64,000 nt of DNA from Streptomyces sp. NRRL B-3428. Its GTDB lineage: Bacteria; Actinomycetota; Actinomycetes; Streptomycetales; Streptomycetaceae. Shown piece after piece: positions 46,970 through 56,349 of this stretch; position 1 is the first letter of the stretch, and each line of letters begins with the position of its first letter. The notes under the pieces are model-generated. The model saw nothing but the letters and a program-made list of their open reading frames with translations, ran no database searches and had not been told where the DNA came from. The DNA lies in contig JOGW01000028.1 of NCBI GenBank assembly GCA_000721375.1, positions 1-64,000 of the forward strand. Direction: 5' to 3'. A program made the translations under genes and the position numbers.

Positions 46970-47875
46970 TCAGGCGAAGACGGCCAGACTCCTGGCCTTG
47001 CCCTTCAGCGACTCCACGAGCGCGACGAACCGGCCCGACGGGTCGAAGACGGCGACCGGGACGCCGGACCCGTACTCGTCCGGCATCTCGATGCGGACGC
47101 CGTTCAGGAGGAGCTGAGCGCGCTTCGCGTCCACCTCCCAGCGCGGGAACGCCGCGGCTGCCGCCTCGGCGACCGGCATCACCGTGAGCGACTCCTGGAG
47201 CTGGTCGAGCGTGCGCGCCGAGTCCAGCTTGTAGGGGCCCACCCGCGTACGACGCAGCGCCGTCAGATGTCCGCCGACCCCGAGGTCCGCACCCAGGTCC
47301 CGCGCGAGCGCCCTGATGTACGTGCCAGAGGAGCAGACCACCGACACGACCAGGTCCATGACGGCGGTGCCGTCCTCGGCCACCGCGTCCCGCACGTCGT
47401 ACACCGCGAAGGACGAGACCGTCACCGGCCGGGCCGGGATCTCGAACTCCTCGCCGTCGCGCGCCCGCTTGTAGGAGCGCACACCGTTGATCTTGATCGC
47501 GCTGACCTTGGACGGGACCTGCATGATCTCGCCGGTCAGCTTGGCGATCCCGGCGTCGACGGCCTCGCGGGTCACCTTGGACGCGTCCGCCGACGAGGTG
47601 ATCTCGCCCTCGGCGTCGTCCGTCACGGAGTTCTGCCCGAGCCGGATCGTGCCCAGGTACTCCTTCTCCGTCAGGGCGAGGTGCCCGAGGAGCTTGGTGG
47701 CGCGCTCGACACCGAGGACCAGGACGCCGGTCGCCATCGGATCGAGCGTGCCCGCGTGGCCGACCCGGCGGGTCTTGGCGATCCCGCGCATCTTGGCGAC
47801 CACGTCATGCGAAGTGAAGCCGGACGGCTTGTCGACAATGACAAGACCGTCCGGCGTCGTCTGCTGCTTGCTCAT
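46970..47875 (-). CDS. truB: tRNA pseudouridine(55) synthase
   Basis: 301 residues. The catalytic Asp is in HAGTLDPMATGVL, and VDKPSGFTSHDVV and SGTYIRALARDLG are family motifs. It makes the T-loop pseudouridine 55 of tRNAs. Its start overlaps the rbfA stop by four bases, so the two are coupled. A PUA-like C-terminal part is present. Confidence 0.97.
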   Translation of the reverse strand: MSKQQTTPDGLVIVDKPSGFTSHDVVAKMRGIAKTRRVGHAGTLDPMATGVLVLGVERATKLLGHLALTEKEYLGTIRLGQNSVTDDAEGEITSSADASKVTREAVDAGIAKLTGEIMQVPSKVSAIKINGVRSYKRARDGEEFEIPARPVTVSSFAVYDVRDAVAEDGTAVMDLVVSVVCSSGTYIRALARDLGADLGVGGHLTALRRTRVGPYKLDSARTLDQLQESLTVMPVAEAAAAAFPRWEVDAKRAQLLLNGVRIEMPDEYGSGVPVAVFDPSGRFVALVESLKGKARSLAVFA

Positions 47876-48318
47876 GCGGAAGCGTCGTCCTCGTCCTCTT
47901 CCGGCTTCTTGTACGGGTCCGCCTCACCGGCGTACGCCGCGCCCGAGGACGCCTCGCGCACGGCCTCGTCGGAGGCCCGCGCACGGTCGAGGAGGTCCTC
48001 GATGGTCTTGGCGTTCTCCGGCAGCGCGTCGGCCACGAAGGTCAGCGTCGGCGTGAACTTCACACCGGCCGCCGCGCCCACCGCGGACCGCAGAACACCC
48101 TTGGCGCTCTCCAGGCCACGGGCCGCGTTCTCGCGGTCCTCGTCGTCGCCGTAGACCGTGTAGAAGACGGTCGCCTCCCGCAGATCGCCGGTGACCCTCG
48201 TGTCCGTGATGGTCACATGGGTGCCGAGCCGCGGGTCCTTGACCCCGCGCTGCAGCTTCTGTGCGACCACTTCCCGGATGAGGTCCGCCAGCTTCTTCGC
48301 CCGCGCGTTGTCGGCCAC
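47872..48318 (-). CDS. rbfA: 30S ribosome-binding factor A
   Basis: 148 residues from GTG 48318. A KH-type fold with KLADLIREVVAQKLQRGVKDPRLG and the conserved VTGDLREATVFYTVYG. A C-terminal acidic tail (EEDEDDASA) is typical of actinobacteria. Needed for 30S maturation. Part of the infB-DUF503-rbfA-truB group. Confidence 0.95.
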   Translation of the reverse strand: MADNARAKKLADLIREVVAQKLQRGVKDPRLGTHVTITDTRVTGDLREATVFYTVYGDDEDRENAARGLESAKGVLRSAVGAAAGVKFTPTLTFVADALPENAKTIEDLLDRARASDEAVREASSGAAYAGEADPYKKPEEDEDDASA

Positions 48319-48394
48319 TGGTCCGTCTCCCTCTGTGTTTCTTCCGGACGTACGTCTCGTACGCCGCATACATCCCGTACGCGTCCTGCGTACG

Positions 48395-48688
48395 TCAATC
48401 ATCGTCCCCGTGCAGCCGCCTGCGCACCGAGAGCAGCTCCACCTCGGGGCGTGCGGCCATCAGCCGCTCGCACCGGTCGAGCACGTCGGACAGGTGCCCC
48501 GTGTCCCCGGAGACCATCGCGACGCCGATCTCGGCCCTGCGGTGGAGGTCCTGGTCGCCGACCTCCGCCACGCTGACCGCGAACTTGCGGTGCAGCTCGG
48601 CGACGATCGGGCGGACGACGGAGCGCTTCTCCTTCAACGACCGTACGTCGCCGAGGAGCAAATCGAAGGACAGAGTCCCTACGTACAT
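48395..48688 (-). CDS. DUF503 family protein (YlxP-like)
   Basis: 97 residues. The DUF503 signature LSFDLLLGDVRSLKEKRSVV and the C-terminal LLSVRRRL are intact. Small, soluble and always near rbfA/infB; some members are reported as ribosome-associated. ATG 48688. Its gene lies just downstream of a large hairpin after infB, suggesting lower or regulated expression. Confidence 0.93.
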   Translation of the reverse strand: MYVGTLSFDLLLGDVRSLKEKRSVVRPIVAELHRKFAVSVAEVGDQDLHRRAEIGVAMVSGDTGHLSDVLDRCERLMAARPEVELLSVRRRLHGDDD

Positions 48689-48769
48689 GTAAGTCCGGAT
48701 CCCCGCCGGTACGGGTTAGACGGCGCCCTGCTCGCTTGCGCAGGAGCTTGCAAACCGTACCCGCAACGG

Positions 48770-48810
48770 CCGGGGCCGATCGACGGAATTTCTCCGTCGA
48801 CCGGCCCCGG
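48770..48810 (-). terminator. Two-part hairpin between infB and DUF503
   Basis: Outer stem CCGGGGCCG/CGGCCCCGG and inner stem TCGACGGA/TCCGTCGA, together nearly continuous. It starts 28 bases past the infB stop. Since rbfA and truB lie downstream on the same strand, it may attenuate rather than fully end transcription. Confidence 0.75.
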
Positions 48811-48838
48811 ATCACGCTGTCGCGATCAGTGCGTGGCG

Positions 48839-51800
48839 TCAGCCGCGCGGCTTCTCGCGCATCTCGTACGTCGCGATGACGTCGTCGATCTTGATGTCGT
48901 TGAAGTTTCCGAGGTTGATACCACCCTCGAAGCCCTCGCGGATCTCGGTGACGTCGTCCTTGAAGCGGCGCAGACCGGTGATGGTGAGGTTCTCCGCGAT
49001 GACCTTGCCATCGCGAAGCAGGCGCGCCTTGGTGTTGCGCTTGACCTCGCCGGACCGGATGAGCACACCGGCGATGTTGCCCAGCTTGGACGAACGGAAG
49101 ACCTCGCGGACCTCCGCCGTACCGAGCTCGACCTCTTCGTACTCCGGCTTGAGCATGCCCTTGAGGGCCGCCTCGATCTCCTCGATGGCCTGGTAGATCA
49201 CCGAGTAGTAGCGGACGTCGACACCCTCGCGCTCCGCCATCTGCGCGGCACGGCCGGCCGCACGGACGTTGAAGCCGATGACGATGGCGTCGGAGCCCAT
49301 CGCCAGGTTGATGTCGGACTCGGTGACCGCACCCACACCGCGGTGCAGGATGCGGATGTCGACCTCTTCACCGACGTCGAGCTGGAGCAGCGAGGACTCG
49401 AGAGCCTCCACCGAACCGGACGCGTCGCCCTTGATGATGATGTTGAGGTCCTGCACCAGACCCGCCTTGAGCACCTGGTCGAGGTCCTCGAGGGACACCC
49501 GGCGGGTGCGCTTGGCGAACGCGGCGTTGCGCTCACGGGCGGCACGCTTCTCGGCGATCTGACGCGCGGTGCGGTCCTCGTCGACAACCAGGAAGTTGTC
49601 GCCGGCGCCCGGCACATTGGTCAGACCGAGGACGAGAACCGGCGTCGAAGGACCGGCCTCCTCGACGTTCTCACCCTTGTCGTCGAGCATGGCGCGCACT
49701 CGGCCGTAGGCGTCGCCCACGACCATCGTGTCGCCGATGCGCAGCGTTCCGCGCTGGACGAGGACGGTCGAAACCGCACCACGACCACGGTCGAGGTGGG
49801 ACTCGATCGCAATACCCTGCGCGTCCTGCTCCGGGTTGGCCCGCAGGTCGAGCGAGGCGTCCGCGGTCAGGACCACGGCCTCGAGCAGGGAGTCGATGTG
49901 CAGACCCTGCTTGGCGGAGATGTCGACGAACATGGTGTCGCCGCCGTACTCCTCGGCCACCAGGCCGTACTCGGTCAGCTGACCGCGCACCTTGACCGGG
50001 TCGGCGCCCTCGACGTCGATCTTGTTGACCGCGACCACGATCGGCACGTCGGCCGCCTTGGCGTGGTTCAGCGCCTCGATCGTCTGCGGCATCACACCGT
50101 CGTTGGCCGCCACCACGAGGATCGCGATGTCGGTCGACTTGGCACCACGGGCACGCATGGCGGTGAACGCCTCGTGACCCGGGGTGTCGATGAAGGTGAT
50201 CTTGCGGTCTTCACCGTTGACCTCGGCGGACACCTGGTACGCACCGATGTGCTGCGTAATACCGCCGGCCTCGCCCGCAACGACGTTCGTCTTGCGGATC
50301 GCGTCCAGAAGTCGGGTCTTACCGTGGTCGACGTGACCCATGACGGTCACGACCGGCGGACGCGCGACGAGGAACTCCTCGCCACCCTCGTCCTCGCCGA
50401 ACTCGATGTCGAAGGACTCGAGAAGCTCGCGGTCCTCCTCCTCCGGGCTGACGATCTCGACGGTGTAGTTCATCTCGGTGCCGAGCATCGTGAGGATGTC
50501 GTCGGAGACGGACTGCGTGGCGGTGACCATCTCGCCGAGGTTCATCATCACGGCCACGAGCGACGCCGGGTTGGCGTTGATCTTCTCCGCGAAGTCGGTC
50601 AGCGAAGCACCACGCGACAGGCGAACACTCTCGCCGTTGCCGCGCGGCAGCATGACGCCGCCCACCGACGGGGCCTGCATGGCCTCGTACTCCTGGCGCC
50701 TCTGCCGCTTCGACTTACGGCCACGACGCGCGGGACCGCCGGGACGACCGAAGGCGCCCTGCGTGCCACCACGGCCACCCGGACCACCGGGACGACCACC
50801 GAATCCGGGACGGCCACCGCCGCCACCGAAACCGCCGCCACCACCGGGACGAGCGCCACCGCCGCCACCGGGACCGCCGGGACGACCGGCGAAGCCGCCG
50901 CCGCCACCACCGGGTCCGGCCGGACGACCGGCGAAGCCGGGACGACCGCCGCCACCGCCGCCACCGGGACGACCGCCGCCGCCGGGACCACGGCCACCGC
51001 CGGGGCCACCACCGGGACGCGGAGTACCGGCAGCGGGACGCTGCGGCATCATGCCCGGGTTCGGACGGTTACCGCCGCCACCGCCGGGACGCGGGCCACC
51101 GGGGCCTGCACCCTGCGGACGAGGCATGCCGCCGGGAGTCGGACGGGAACCGCCCGGACCACCCTGCGGACGGGGACCGCCCTGACCGCCCTGGGGACGG
51201 GGACCGCCCTGGCCTGCGCCCTGCGGACGCGGGGCGCCGGGAGCACCCTGGCCGCCGGGACGCGGTGCACCGCCGGGACGGGGCGCCTGCGGGCGACCCA
51301 TGCCGGTGGAACCGCCGGACGTGAAGGGGTTGTTGCCCGGACGCGGGCCCGCGGGACGGGCACCGGGACGAGCGGCACCGGCGCCACCCTGGCCACCGGG
51401 ACGCGCGGCGCCACCGGGACGCGGGGCACGCTCGGCCTGGCCCTGGCCCTGGCCACCCTGAGCGGGGGCCGGACGGGAACCGCCGGGCTTGGGGGCACCA
51501 GGACGTGCGGCCGGACGCTCACCAGCGGGCTTCGGCGCCGAGGGGGCGGCCGGAGGCGCGGTGAATTCCGGTGCGGCCGGCGCGGGCTTGGGCGCCACGG
51601 CCGGCTTCGGGGCGGGACGCGGACCCGGCGCGGGCGCCGAGGCTGCGGGCTTCTCCGCCGCGGGTGCAGCAGGTGCTGCGGGGGTGACCGGCGCGGGCTT
51701 CGGCGCGGCAGGACGTGCTGCCGGGGTCGCCGAGGCCGCGGGGGCCGGCTTCGCGGCGGCCGGCTTCGGCGCCGCAGGCTTCGCAGGGGACTTCTTGGCG

Positions 51801-51973
51801 GCGGGAGCGCCACCCGGACCCTGCAGTGCGTCAGTCAATTTGCGTACAACGGGCGCCTCGATCGTCGAGGACGCCGAACGTACGAATTCACCGAGTTCTT
51901 GGAGCTTGGCCATGACGACCTTGCTCTCAACTCCGAACTCCTTGGCGAGTTCGTATACCCGGACCTTAGCCAC
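48839..51973 (-). CDS. infB: Translation initiation factor IF-2
   Basis: 1044 residues. An IF2-N helical domain lies at the start ([27 protein letters not shown]). It is followed by a long low-complexity region (about residues 58-430) of Ala/Pro then Gly/Arg/Pro repeats, longer than in most bacteria but usual in streptomycetes. The GTPase domain has GHVDHGKT near 545, DTPGHEAF and NKID. Domains II-IV are complete to the MREKPRG end. IF-2 places initiator tRNA on the 30S subunit. Confidence 0.97.
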   Translation of the reverse strand: MAKVRVYELAKEFGVESKVVMAKLQELGEFVRSASSTIEAPVVRKLTDALQGPGGAPAAKKSPAKPAAPKPAAAKPAPAASATPAARPAAPKPAPVTPAAPAAPAAEKPAASAPAPGPRPAPKPAVAPKPAPAAPEFTAPPAAPSAPKPAGERPAARPGAPKPGGSRPAPAQGGQGQGQAERAPRPGGAARPGGQGGAGAARPGARPAGPRPGNNPFTSGGSTGMGRPQAPRPGGAPRPGGQGAPGAPRPQGAGQGGPRPQGGQGGPRPQGGPGGSRPTPGGMPRPQGAGPGGPRPGGGGGNRPNPGMMPQRPAAGTPRPGGGPGGGRGPGGGGRPGGGGGGGRPGFAGRPAGPGGGGGGFAGRPGGPGGGGGARPGGGGGFGGGGGRPGFGGRPGGPGGRGGTQGAFGRPGGPARRGRKSKRQRRQEYEAMQAPSVGGVMLPRGNGESVRLSRGASLTDFAEKINANPASLVAVMMNLGEMVTATQSVSDDILTMLGTEMNYTVEIVSPEEEDRELLESFDIEFGEDEGGEEFLVARPPVVTVMGHVDHGKTRLLDAIRKTNVVAGEAGGITQHIGAYQVSAEVNGEDRKITFIDTPGHEAFTAMRARGAKSTDIAILVVAANDGVMPQTIEALNHAKAADVPIVVAVNKIDVEGADPVKVRGQLTEYGLVAEEYGGDTMFVDISAKQGLHIDSLLEAVVLTADASLDLRANPEQDAQGIAIESHLDRGRGAVSTVLVQRGTLRIGDTMVVGDAYGRVRAMLDDKGENVEEAGPSTPVLVLGLTNVPGAGDNFLVVDEDRTARQIAEKRAARERNAAFAKRTRRVSLEDLDQVLKAGLVQDLNIIIKGDASGSVEALESSLLQLDVGEEVDIRILHRGVGAVTESDINLAMGSDAIVIGFNVRAAGRAAQMAEREGVDVRYYSVIYQAIEEIEAALKGMLKPEYEEVELGTAEVREVFRSSKLGNIAGVLIRSGEVKRNTKARLLRDGKVIAENLTITGLRRFKDDVTEIREGFEGGINLGNFNDIKIDDVIATYEMREKPRG

Positions 51974-52122
51974 TTCGCTCCTTTTAGGTCCGGGTTACGC
52001 CGGACCGTCGCTACTTCATGGGCGTACTCATCGCGTGCTCATCGAGTGCTCATCGCAATCTCGACCTACTTCCAACTCGCGGGGGTACCTGGACCGCACG
52101 GGGCTCCGTGCGGCACGTCTTC

Positions 52123-52401
52123 TTACGGTTGCGCCTGCTCGACATATCGGCTCACGGCCGCGGTGTCGAGCGGACCCGCGGCGCGCAGCGCCCTCGGGAA
52201 CGCCCGGCGGCGGACCGCCGTGTCGATACAGACCGGGACGGGGTGTACATACGCACCCCGGCCGGGCAGCGTACCGCGCGGGTCGGGGGCACAGGTGCCC
52301 TCGATCAACACGATCCGCAGCAGATCGCTCTTGGCCGCTCGCTCCCGGCATCCCACACAGGTTCGCTCAGGGCAGGCGCGGGCGTGAGTCCGGCCAGACA
52401 C
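52123..52401 (-). CDS. ylxR: YlxR family protein (DUF448)
   Basis: 92 residues, with RTCVGCRERAAKSDLLRIV and GRGAYVHPVPVCIDTAVRRRAFPRAL matching the YlxR nucleic-acid-binding family. In some bacteria this protein tunes RNase P and general expression. Lies between nusA and infB, the standard order. About 150 bases separate it from each neighbour. Confidence 0.93.
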   Translation of the reverse strand: MSGRTHARACPERTCVGCRERAAKSDLLRIVLIEGTCAPDPRGTLPGRGAYVHPVPVCIDTAVRRRAFPRALRAAGPLDTAAVSRYVEQAQP

Positions 52402-52549
52402 CGTTAAGTCTACCTCCCCGCACCGACCTCACCCCTTCGGGGCAAGAATCGAATGGCTGCGCCCATTAGTTCGGCGTGATCTTTGCGTTGACGGTGGGGC
52501 GCACAGGGCTCCGGGGACTGACGCCCCGGTCCCGGCCTCCCGTCCCGGC

Positions 52550-53536
52550 CTACTCCCCCGGCTGCTCCGTGTCCGGGCGGATGTCGATGCGCCAGCCCGT
52601 GAGGCGGGCGGCGAGGCGGGCGTTCTGGCCCTCCTTGCCGATCGCGAGGGAGAGCTGGTAGTCGGGGACGGTCACGCGGGCCGAGCGAGCCGCGAGGTCC
52701 ACGATCTCGACCTTGGAGACCCGCGCCGGCGAGAGCGCGTTGGCGACCATCTCGGCCGGGTCGTCGGACCAGTCCACGATGTCGATCTTCTCGCCGCCGA
52801 GCTCGGCCATCACATTGCGCACACGGCCGCCCATCGGGCCGATGCAGGCGCCCTTGGCGTTCAGGCCGGAACGGGTGGACCGTACGGCGATCTTGGTGCG
52901 GTGGCCGGCCTCGCGGGCGATCGCCGAGATCTCGACGGAGCCGTCGGCGATCTCGGGGACCTCGAGCGCGAAGAGCTTCTTGACCAGGTTGGGGTGCGTG
53001 CGCGAGAGCGTCACGGACGGACCGCGGACACCCTTGGCCACCCGTACGACATAGGAGCGCAGGCGCTGGCCGTGCGGGTACTGCTCGCCCGGGACCTGCT
53101 CCTGCACCGGCAGGATGGCCTCGAGCTTGCCGATGTCGACAAGGACGTTCTTCGGGTCGCGGCCCTGCTGGACCACGCCCGTGACGATGTCGCCCTCACG
53201 GCCGGCGTACTCGCCGAGCGTCGCGTCGTCCTCGGCGTCGCGAAGACGCTGCAGGATGACCTGCTTGGCGGTGGTCGCGGCGATCCGGCCGAAGTCGGAG
53301 GGGGTGTCGTCGAACTCGCGGGGCTCCTGGCCCTCCTCGAGGTCCTCGGCGTCCTCCTTGGCCCAGACCGTCACATGGCCGGTGGCCTTGTCCAGCTCGA
53401 CCCGCGCCCGGCGGCGGCTGCCGTCGGTGCGGTGATAGGCGATCAGGAGGGCCGACTCGATCGCCTCGACCAGCAGGTCGAAGGAGATCTCCTTCTCCCG
53501 GACCAGACCCCGCAGGGCACTCATGTCGATGTCCAC
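52550..53536 (-). CDS. nusA: Transcription termination/antitermination factor NusA
   Basis: 328 residues. The N-terminal RNA-polymerase-binding domain is followed by an S1 domain ([24 protein letters not shown]) and two KH domains, including [26 protein letters not shown] and [18 protein letters not shown]. As in other actinobacteria it lacks the C-terminal acidic repeats of E. coli NusA. It starts two bases after rimP ends. Confidence 0.97.
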   Translation of the reverse strand: MDIDMSALRGLVREKEISFDLLVEAIESALLIAYHRTDGSRRRARVELDKATGHVTVWAKEDAEDLEEGQEPREFDDTPSDFGRIAATTAKQVILQRLRDAEDDATLGEYAGREGDIVTGVVQQGRDPKNVLVDIGKLEAILPVQEQVPGEQYPHGQRLRSYVVRVAKGVRGPSVTLSRTHPNLVKKLFALEVPEIADGSVEISAIAREAGHRTKIAVRSTRSGLNAKGACIGPMGGRVRNVMAELGGEKIDIVDWSDDPAEMVANALSPARVSKVEIVDLAARSARVTVPDYQLSLAIGKEGQNARLAARLTGWRIDIRPDTEQPGE

Positions 53537-53538
53537 GG

Positions 53539-54090
53539 CTACGCCTCCTTCTCTACGTCTACGTCTTCTGCGTCTACGTCTACGTCTTCGTTCTTGGACT
53601 TGCGGTTGAACTCGATCTCCACGCGCGCCTTGGCCACGGAGTCGAAAGTGATACGGCGAGAGGTGGGCTTGCGGCCCTTGACCCCCGGCACCTCGAGGTC
53701 GAGACCCTCGTCGTCCACCTCCAGGATGCGGGCGATGAGCTCGCCGCCCTTGCCGCCCTCTGTGAGATGGAACTTCACCAGGCGCCCGATGGCACGCACG
53801 TAGTGGCGGTGCTCGGTGAGCGGGCGGTCCGCGCCGGGAGAGGTGACTTCGAGGACGTACTCGCCATTGCCCATGACCGCGCTGTTACCGGGCTCGTCGA
53901 GCTTCTCGGAGATCTCACGGCTCAGCTCGGCGCAGGTGTCCAGCTGGACACCTTCTTCGGAGTCGACGACGACACGCAGCACACGACGCTTTCCGGCGGG
54001 AGTCACAGTGATCTCTTCGAGATCCAGCTCCTTGGCGCCGACAAGCGGTTCAAGCAGACCGCGCAGCCTCTCGCTCTGGGTGGTGCTCAT
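53539..54090 (-). CDS. rimP: Ribosome maturation factor RimP
   Basis: 183 residues. The N-terminal domain has [22 protein letters not shown] and [20 protein letters not shown], both family hallmarks. The C-terminal Sm-like domain is complete. The last twenty codons contain TCTACG-type DNA repeats coding for an acidic Asp/Val/Glu tail, a likely slippage-prone tract. First gene of the rimP-nusA-ylxR-infB unit. Confidence 0.95.
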   Translation of the reverse strand: MSTTQSERLRGLLEPLVGAKELDLEEITVTPAGKRRVLRVVVDSEEGVQLDTCAELSREISEKLDEPGNSAVMGNGEYVLEVTSPGADRPLTEHRHYVRAIGRLVKFHLTEGGKGGELIARILEVDDEGLDLEVPGVKGRKPTSRRITFDSVAKARVEIEFNRKSKNEDVDVDAEDVDVEKEA

Positions 54091-54310
54091 CCGGGTGACT
54101 CCTCGGCCGCGTGTGCTGTTGTGGGTTTCTCTCGCGTGTCAGGTCAAAGGGTATCCGGTCGCGGGGGGTGTTGCTCTCCACCGGGTGGGGGCATCACGGC
54201 CCTGTGGGTGTCCCGCACGCCGGTACGGGACACGTGCGCGGGTACGGTGATCACTGCCCCGTACCCGGGGACCACCACCCCGCCACCTGAGCGCCCCGAG
54301 GACGTCTGCC
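54091..54310. promoter_or_regulatory. Divergent region between rimP and a lipoprotein gene
   Basis: 220 bases with no gene. It should hold the main promoter of the rimP-nusA-infB operon and a promoter for the plus-strand lipoprotein, but I could not find convincing hexamers. Confidence 0.35.
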
Positions 54311-54832
54311 GTGCCGTACGACGAACCGCTCCCCAGGCCCGCCATGCCGCGCCGCCGGAGTCTGCTGACCGGGGCCCTGACGGCCGCGGGTGCCACGCTG
54401 CTCGCCGCCTGCTCGGACGACGGTTCCGAGACCGGTTCGTCCGGTGCCGCGGCACGCCCCCGGACGGCGGCGCAGGTGCGGACCCAGATCGCCATGGACA
54501 GCTCGGGGCTGCTCGCCGAGTACGAGGCCGCGCTCACCGCGCACCCCGCGCTCGCTGACCGGCTCGGGCCGCTGCGCGACAACGTTCTCGCGCACAGGAA
54601 GGCGCTCGGCGGCGCACCCGAGGCGAGCCCGAGTCCCGTGCAGAGCGCACCCGTTCAGGCGCCGCTCGGCGAGAAGGTGACGCTGCGGCGGCTCGCCGAC
54701 GCGGAGCGGGCGCTCGCCGACAGCCGCCGCGGCGCGCTGGCCGAGCTGCCCGGTGAGGATGCCCGGCTGCTCGCGTCGATCGCGGCGGCCGGTGACGTAC
54801 ACGCGTATCTGCTGACCGAGGCGGGCCGATGA
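54311..54832 (+). CDS. Putative lipoprotein
   Basis: 173 residues from GTG 54311. RRRSLLTG followed by a hydrophobic stretch and the lipobox LAAC (around residue 34) predicts Tat- or Sec-exported lipoprotein. The mature part is helical, Ala/Leu-rich (LLAEYEAALTAHPALADRLG) and includes a Pro/Ser linker. It overlaps the next gene by four bases. Both the lipoprotein and its partner look like ferritin-like helical bundles, so this may be an exported diverged sister. Function unknown. Confidence 0.75.
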   Translation: MPYDEPLPRPAMPRRRSLLTGALTAAGATLLAACSDDGSETGSSGAAARPRTAAQVRTQIAMDSSGLLAEYEAALTAHPALADRLGPLRDNVLAHRKALGGAPEASPSPVQSAPVQAPLGEKVTLRRLADAERALADSRRGALAELPGEDARLLASIAAAGDVHAYLLTEAGR

Positions 54833-55296
54833 GCGACACCGAGGAAGAGATCGCCGCCTACCAGGCGGCACTGAGGGCGGAGCACGCCGCCGTCTACGGG
54901 TACGGGGTCGTCGGCGGGCGGATCCGCGAGGGGCGGCGCGACGAGGCACGTGCGGCGTACGACGCCCATCGCTCCCGGCGCGACGAGCTGCAGCGCACGC
55001 TGCGCGACCTCGGCGGGGTGCCGGAGCAGGCCGCGGCCGCGTACGCGCTGCCCTTCCCGGTGCCGGACTCGGCGGCCGCGACGCGGCTCGCGGCCGAACT
55101 CGAGGAGAAGATCGCAGGCGTGTATGCGGATGTCGTACGGGCCACCGAAGGTGATCGGCGCAGGTCAGCGGCGGATACTCTGCGCGAGGCGGCCATCCGG
55201 GCGGTGCGCTGGCGAGGCGGCAGCGTAGCCTTTCCCGGGCTTGCGGAACGGTCTGTGGTGACGCCGGAGGTGCCGGCTTCGAAGCCGGCCACCTGA
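54829..55296 (+). CDS. Ferritin-like DUF4439 protein
   Basis: 155 residues. A four-helix ferritin-like layout with AYQAALRAEHAAVYGYGVVGGR, and later helices (YDAHRSRRDELQRTLRDLGG), fits the DUF4439 family. The Glu/His pattern (EHAAVYGYG, HRSRRDEL) might bind metal. No signal peptide. Coupled by an ATGA overlap to the upstream lipoprotein gene. Biological role not established. Confidence 0.85.
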   Translation: MSDTEEEIAAYQAALRAEHAAVYGYGVVGGRIREGRRDEARAAYDAHRSRRDELQRTLRDLGGVPEQAAAAYALPFPVPDSAAATRLAAELEEKIAGVYADVVRATEGDRRRSAADTLREAAIRAVRWRGGSVAFPGLAERSVVTPEVPASKPAT

Positions 55297-55369
55297 GGGG
55301 TTCGGGGCTGCTGTTAGGGCTCTGATGCGGGGCGGTAAAGGCGGCGAGGGCGAAAGGACAAACTGGCGC

Positions 55370-56272
55370 ATGGCTTTCGAAGCGCCGACACGGCTCGTAC
55401 GGGCACTCGGTGAGACCGAGCGCGAGGCCGACTGCGGCTGGCTCGACGCGCTGCCGGGTCAGCTGGAGACGGCCGTCTCCGAGGGCGGACTCGCCGTCGA
55501 GCGGCTGCAGTTGCCGGGTGGCCGGTCGAGTCTGGTGGCGCTCGTGAGGGACGCCGCCGGCACTCCCGCGGCGCTCAAGCTCGTACCGCCCGGGTCGCGG
55601 CCCGCGGCGGAGGCCGCGGCGCTCGCCCACTGGGACGGGCATGGCGCCGCGCGGCTGCTCAGCCCGCCGGACCGGGCCGCGTCCGGGATGCTTCTGGAAC
55701 GTCTCCATGCCGATATGTCGGTACGTTCACTGCCCGAGGCCAAGTCGATGCTGGAGGCGGCCGGTGCGCTGCGCCGGCTGTGGGTGGAGCCGCCGCCGTT
55801 CCCGTTCGAGACCGTCGCCGAGCGGACCGGGCGGCAGGCCGAGGCGATGCGCGCGGGCCTGACCCCGGACGATCCGGCGGAGCCGCTGGTCACCGAGGCC
55901 CTCGCGGCCCGCGACGAGCTGCTCGCCGCACCGCCTGAGGAGCGGCTGCTGCACGGCACGTTCCGGCAGAGCAAGGTGCTCTCGGCGGAGCGGCTGCCCT
56001 GGCTGGCGGTCGGGCCCGATCCGGTCGTCGGCGAGTGCGCCTTCGATCTGGCGCGGCTCGTGCGGGACCGGGTCGAGGACGTGGTCGGGTCGCCGTCCGG
56101 TTCGTCGATCACCCGGCGGCGGGTCAAGCGGCTTGCGGAGTCCCTGGACGTGGATGCGACGCGGCTGCGCGGCTGGACTCTTTTCCGGGCCGTCGAGTCG
56201 GGTGTACGGGCCCGTCGGGTGGGCCGGATCGCCGACTCGGAGCTGCTGCTGGAGTTCGCGGCCTGGCTGTAG
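55370..56272 (+). CDS. Aminoglycoside/hydroxyurea phosphotransferase-like protein, probable pseudokinase
   Basis: 300 residues from ATG 55370. Overall layout follows the APH_6_hur family: AALKLVPPG holds the ATP Lys70, and the C-lobe aligns to HGDLHPGNVL and DPKPxxGDPAYD. Here those read HGTFRQSKVL (195-204) and GPDPVVGECAFD (215-226). Catalytic Asp becomes Thr197, the metal Asn becomes Lys202, and the DPK Asp becomes Gly215. Enzymatic phosphotransfer is therefore doubtful. The reading from an upstream ATG (55325) is less likely. Conserved neighbour of nusA and proS in streptomycetes, as I recall. Confidence 0.8.
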   Translation: MAFEAPTRLVRALGETEREADCGWLDALPGQLETAVSEGGLAVERLQLPGGRSSLVALVRDAAGTPAALKLVPPGSRPAAEAAALAHWDGHGAARLLSPPDRAASGMLLERLHADMSVRSLPEAKSMLEAAGALRRLWVEPPPFPFETVAERTGRQAEAMRAGLTPDDPAEPLVTEALAARDELLAAPPEERLLHGTFRQSKVLSAERLPWLAVGPDPVVGECAFDLARLVRDRVEDVVGSPSGSSITRRRVKRLAESLDVDATRLRGWTLFRAVESGVRARRVGRIADSELLLEFAAWL

Positions 56273-56293
56273 GGCGGCCGACGAGGAGCACGC

Positions 56294-56336
56294 GAAGGCC
56301 CCCTGGAACGAACCGAGTTCGTTCCAGGGGGCCTTC
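56294..56336. terminator. Perfect 19-bp bidirectional terminator
   Basis: GAAGGCCCCCTGGAACGAA / TTCGTTCCAGGGGGCCTTC with loop CCGAG. It sits between the convergent kinase-like gene and proS and serves both. Confidence 0.9.
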
Positions 56337-56349
56337 GGCATGTACGGGA

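Noticed and set aside
50740-51300. Repeat array in infB resembling a CRISPR or satellite
   Set aside because: It is in-frame coding repeats of Gly/Arg/Pro in the IF-2 linker, with no spacers.
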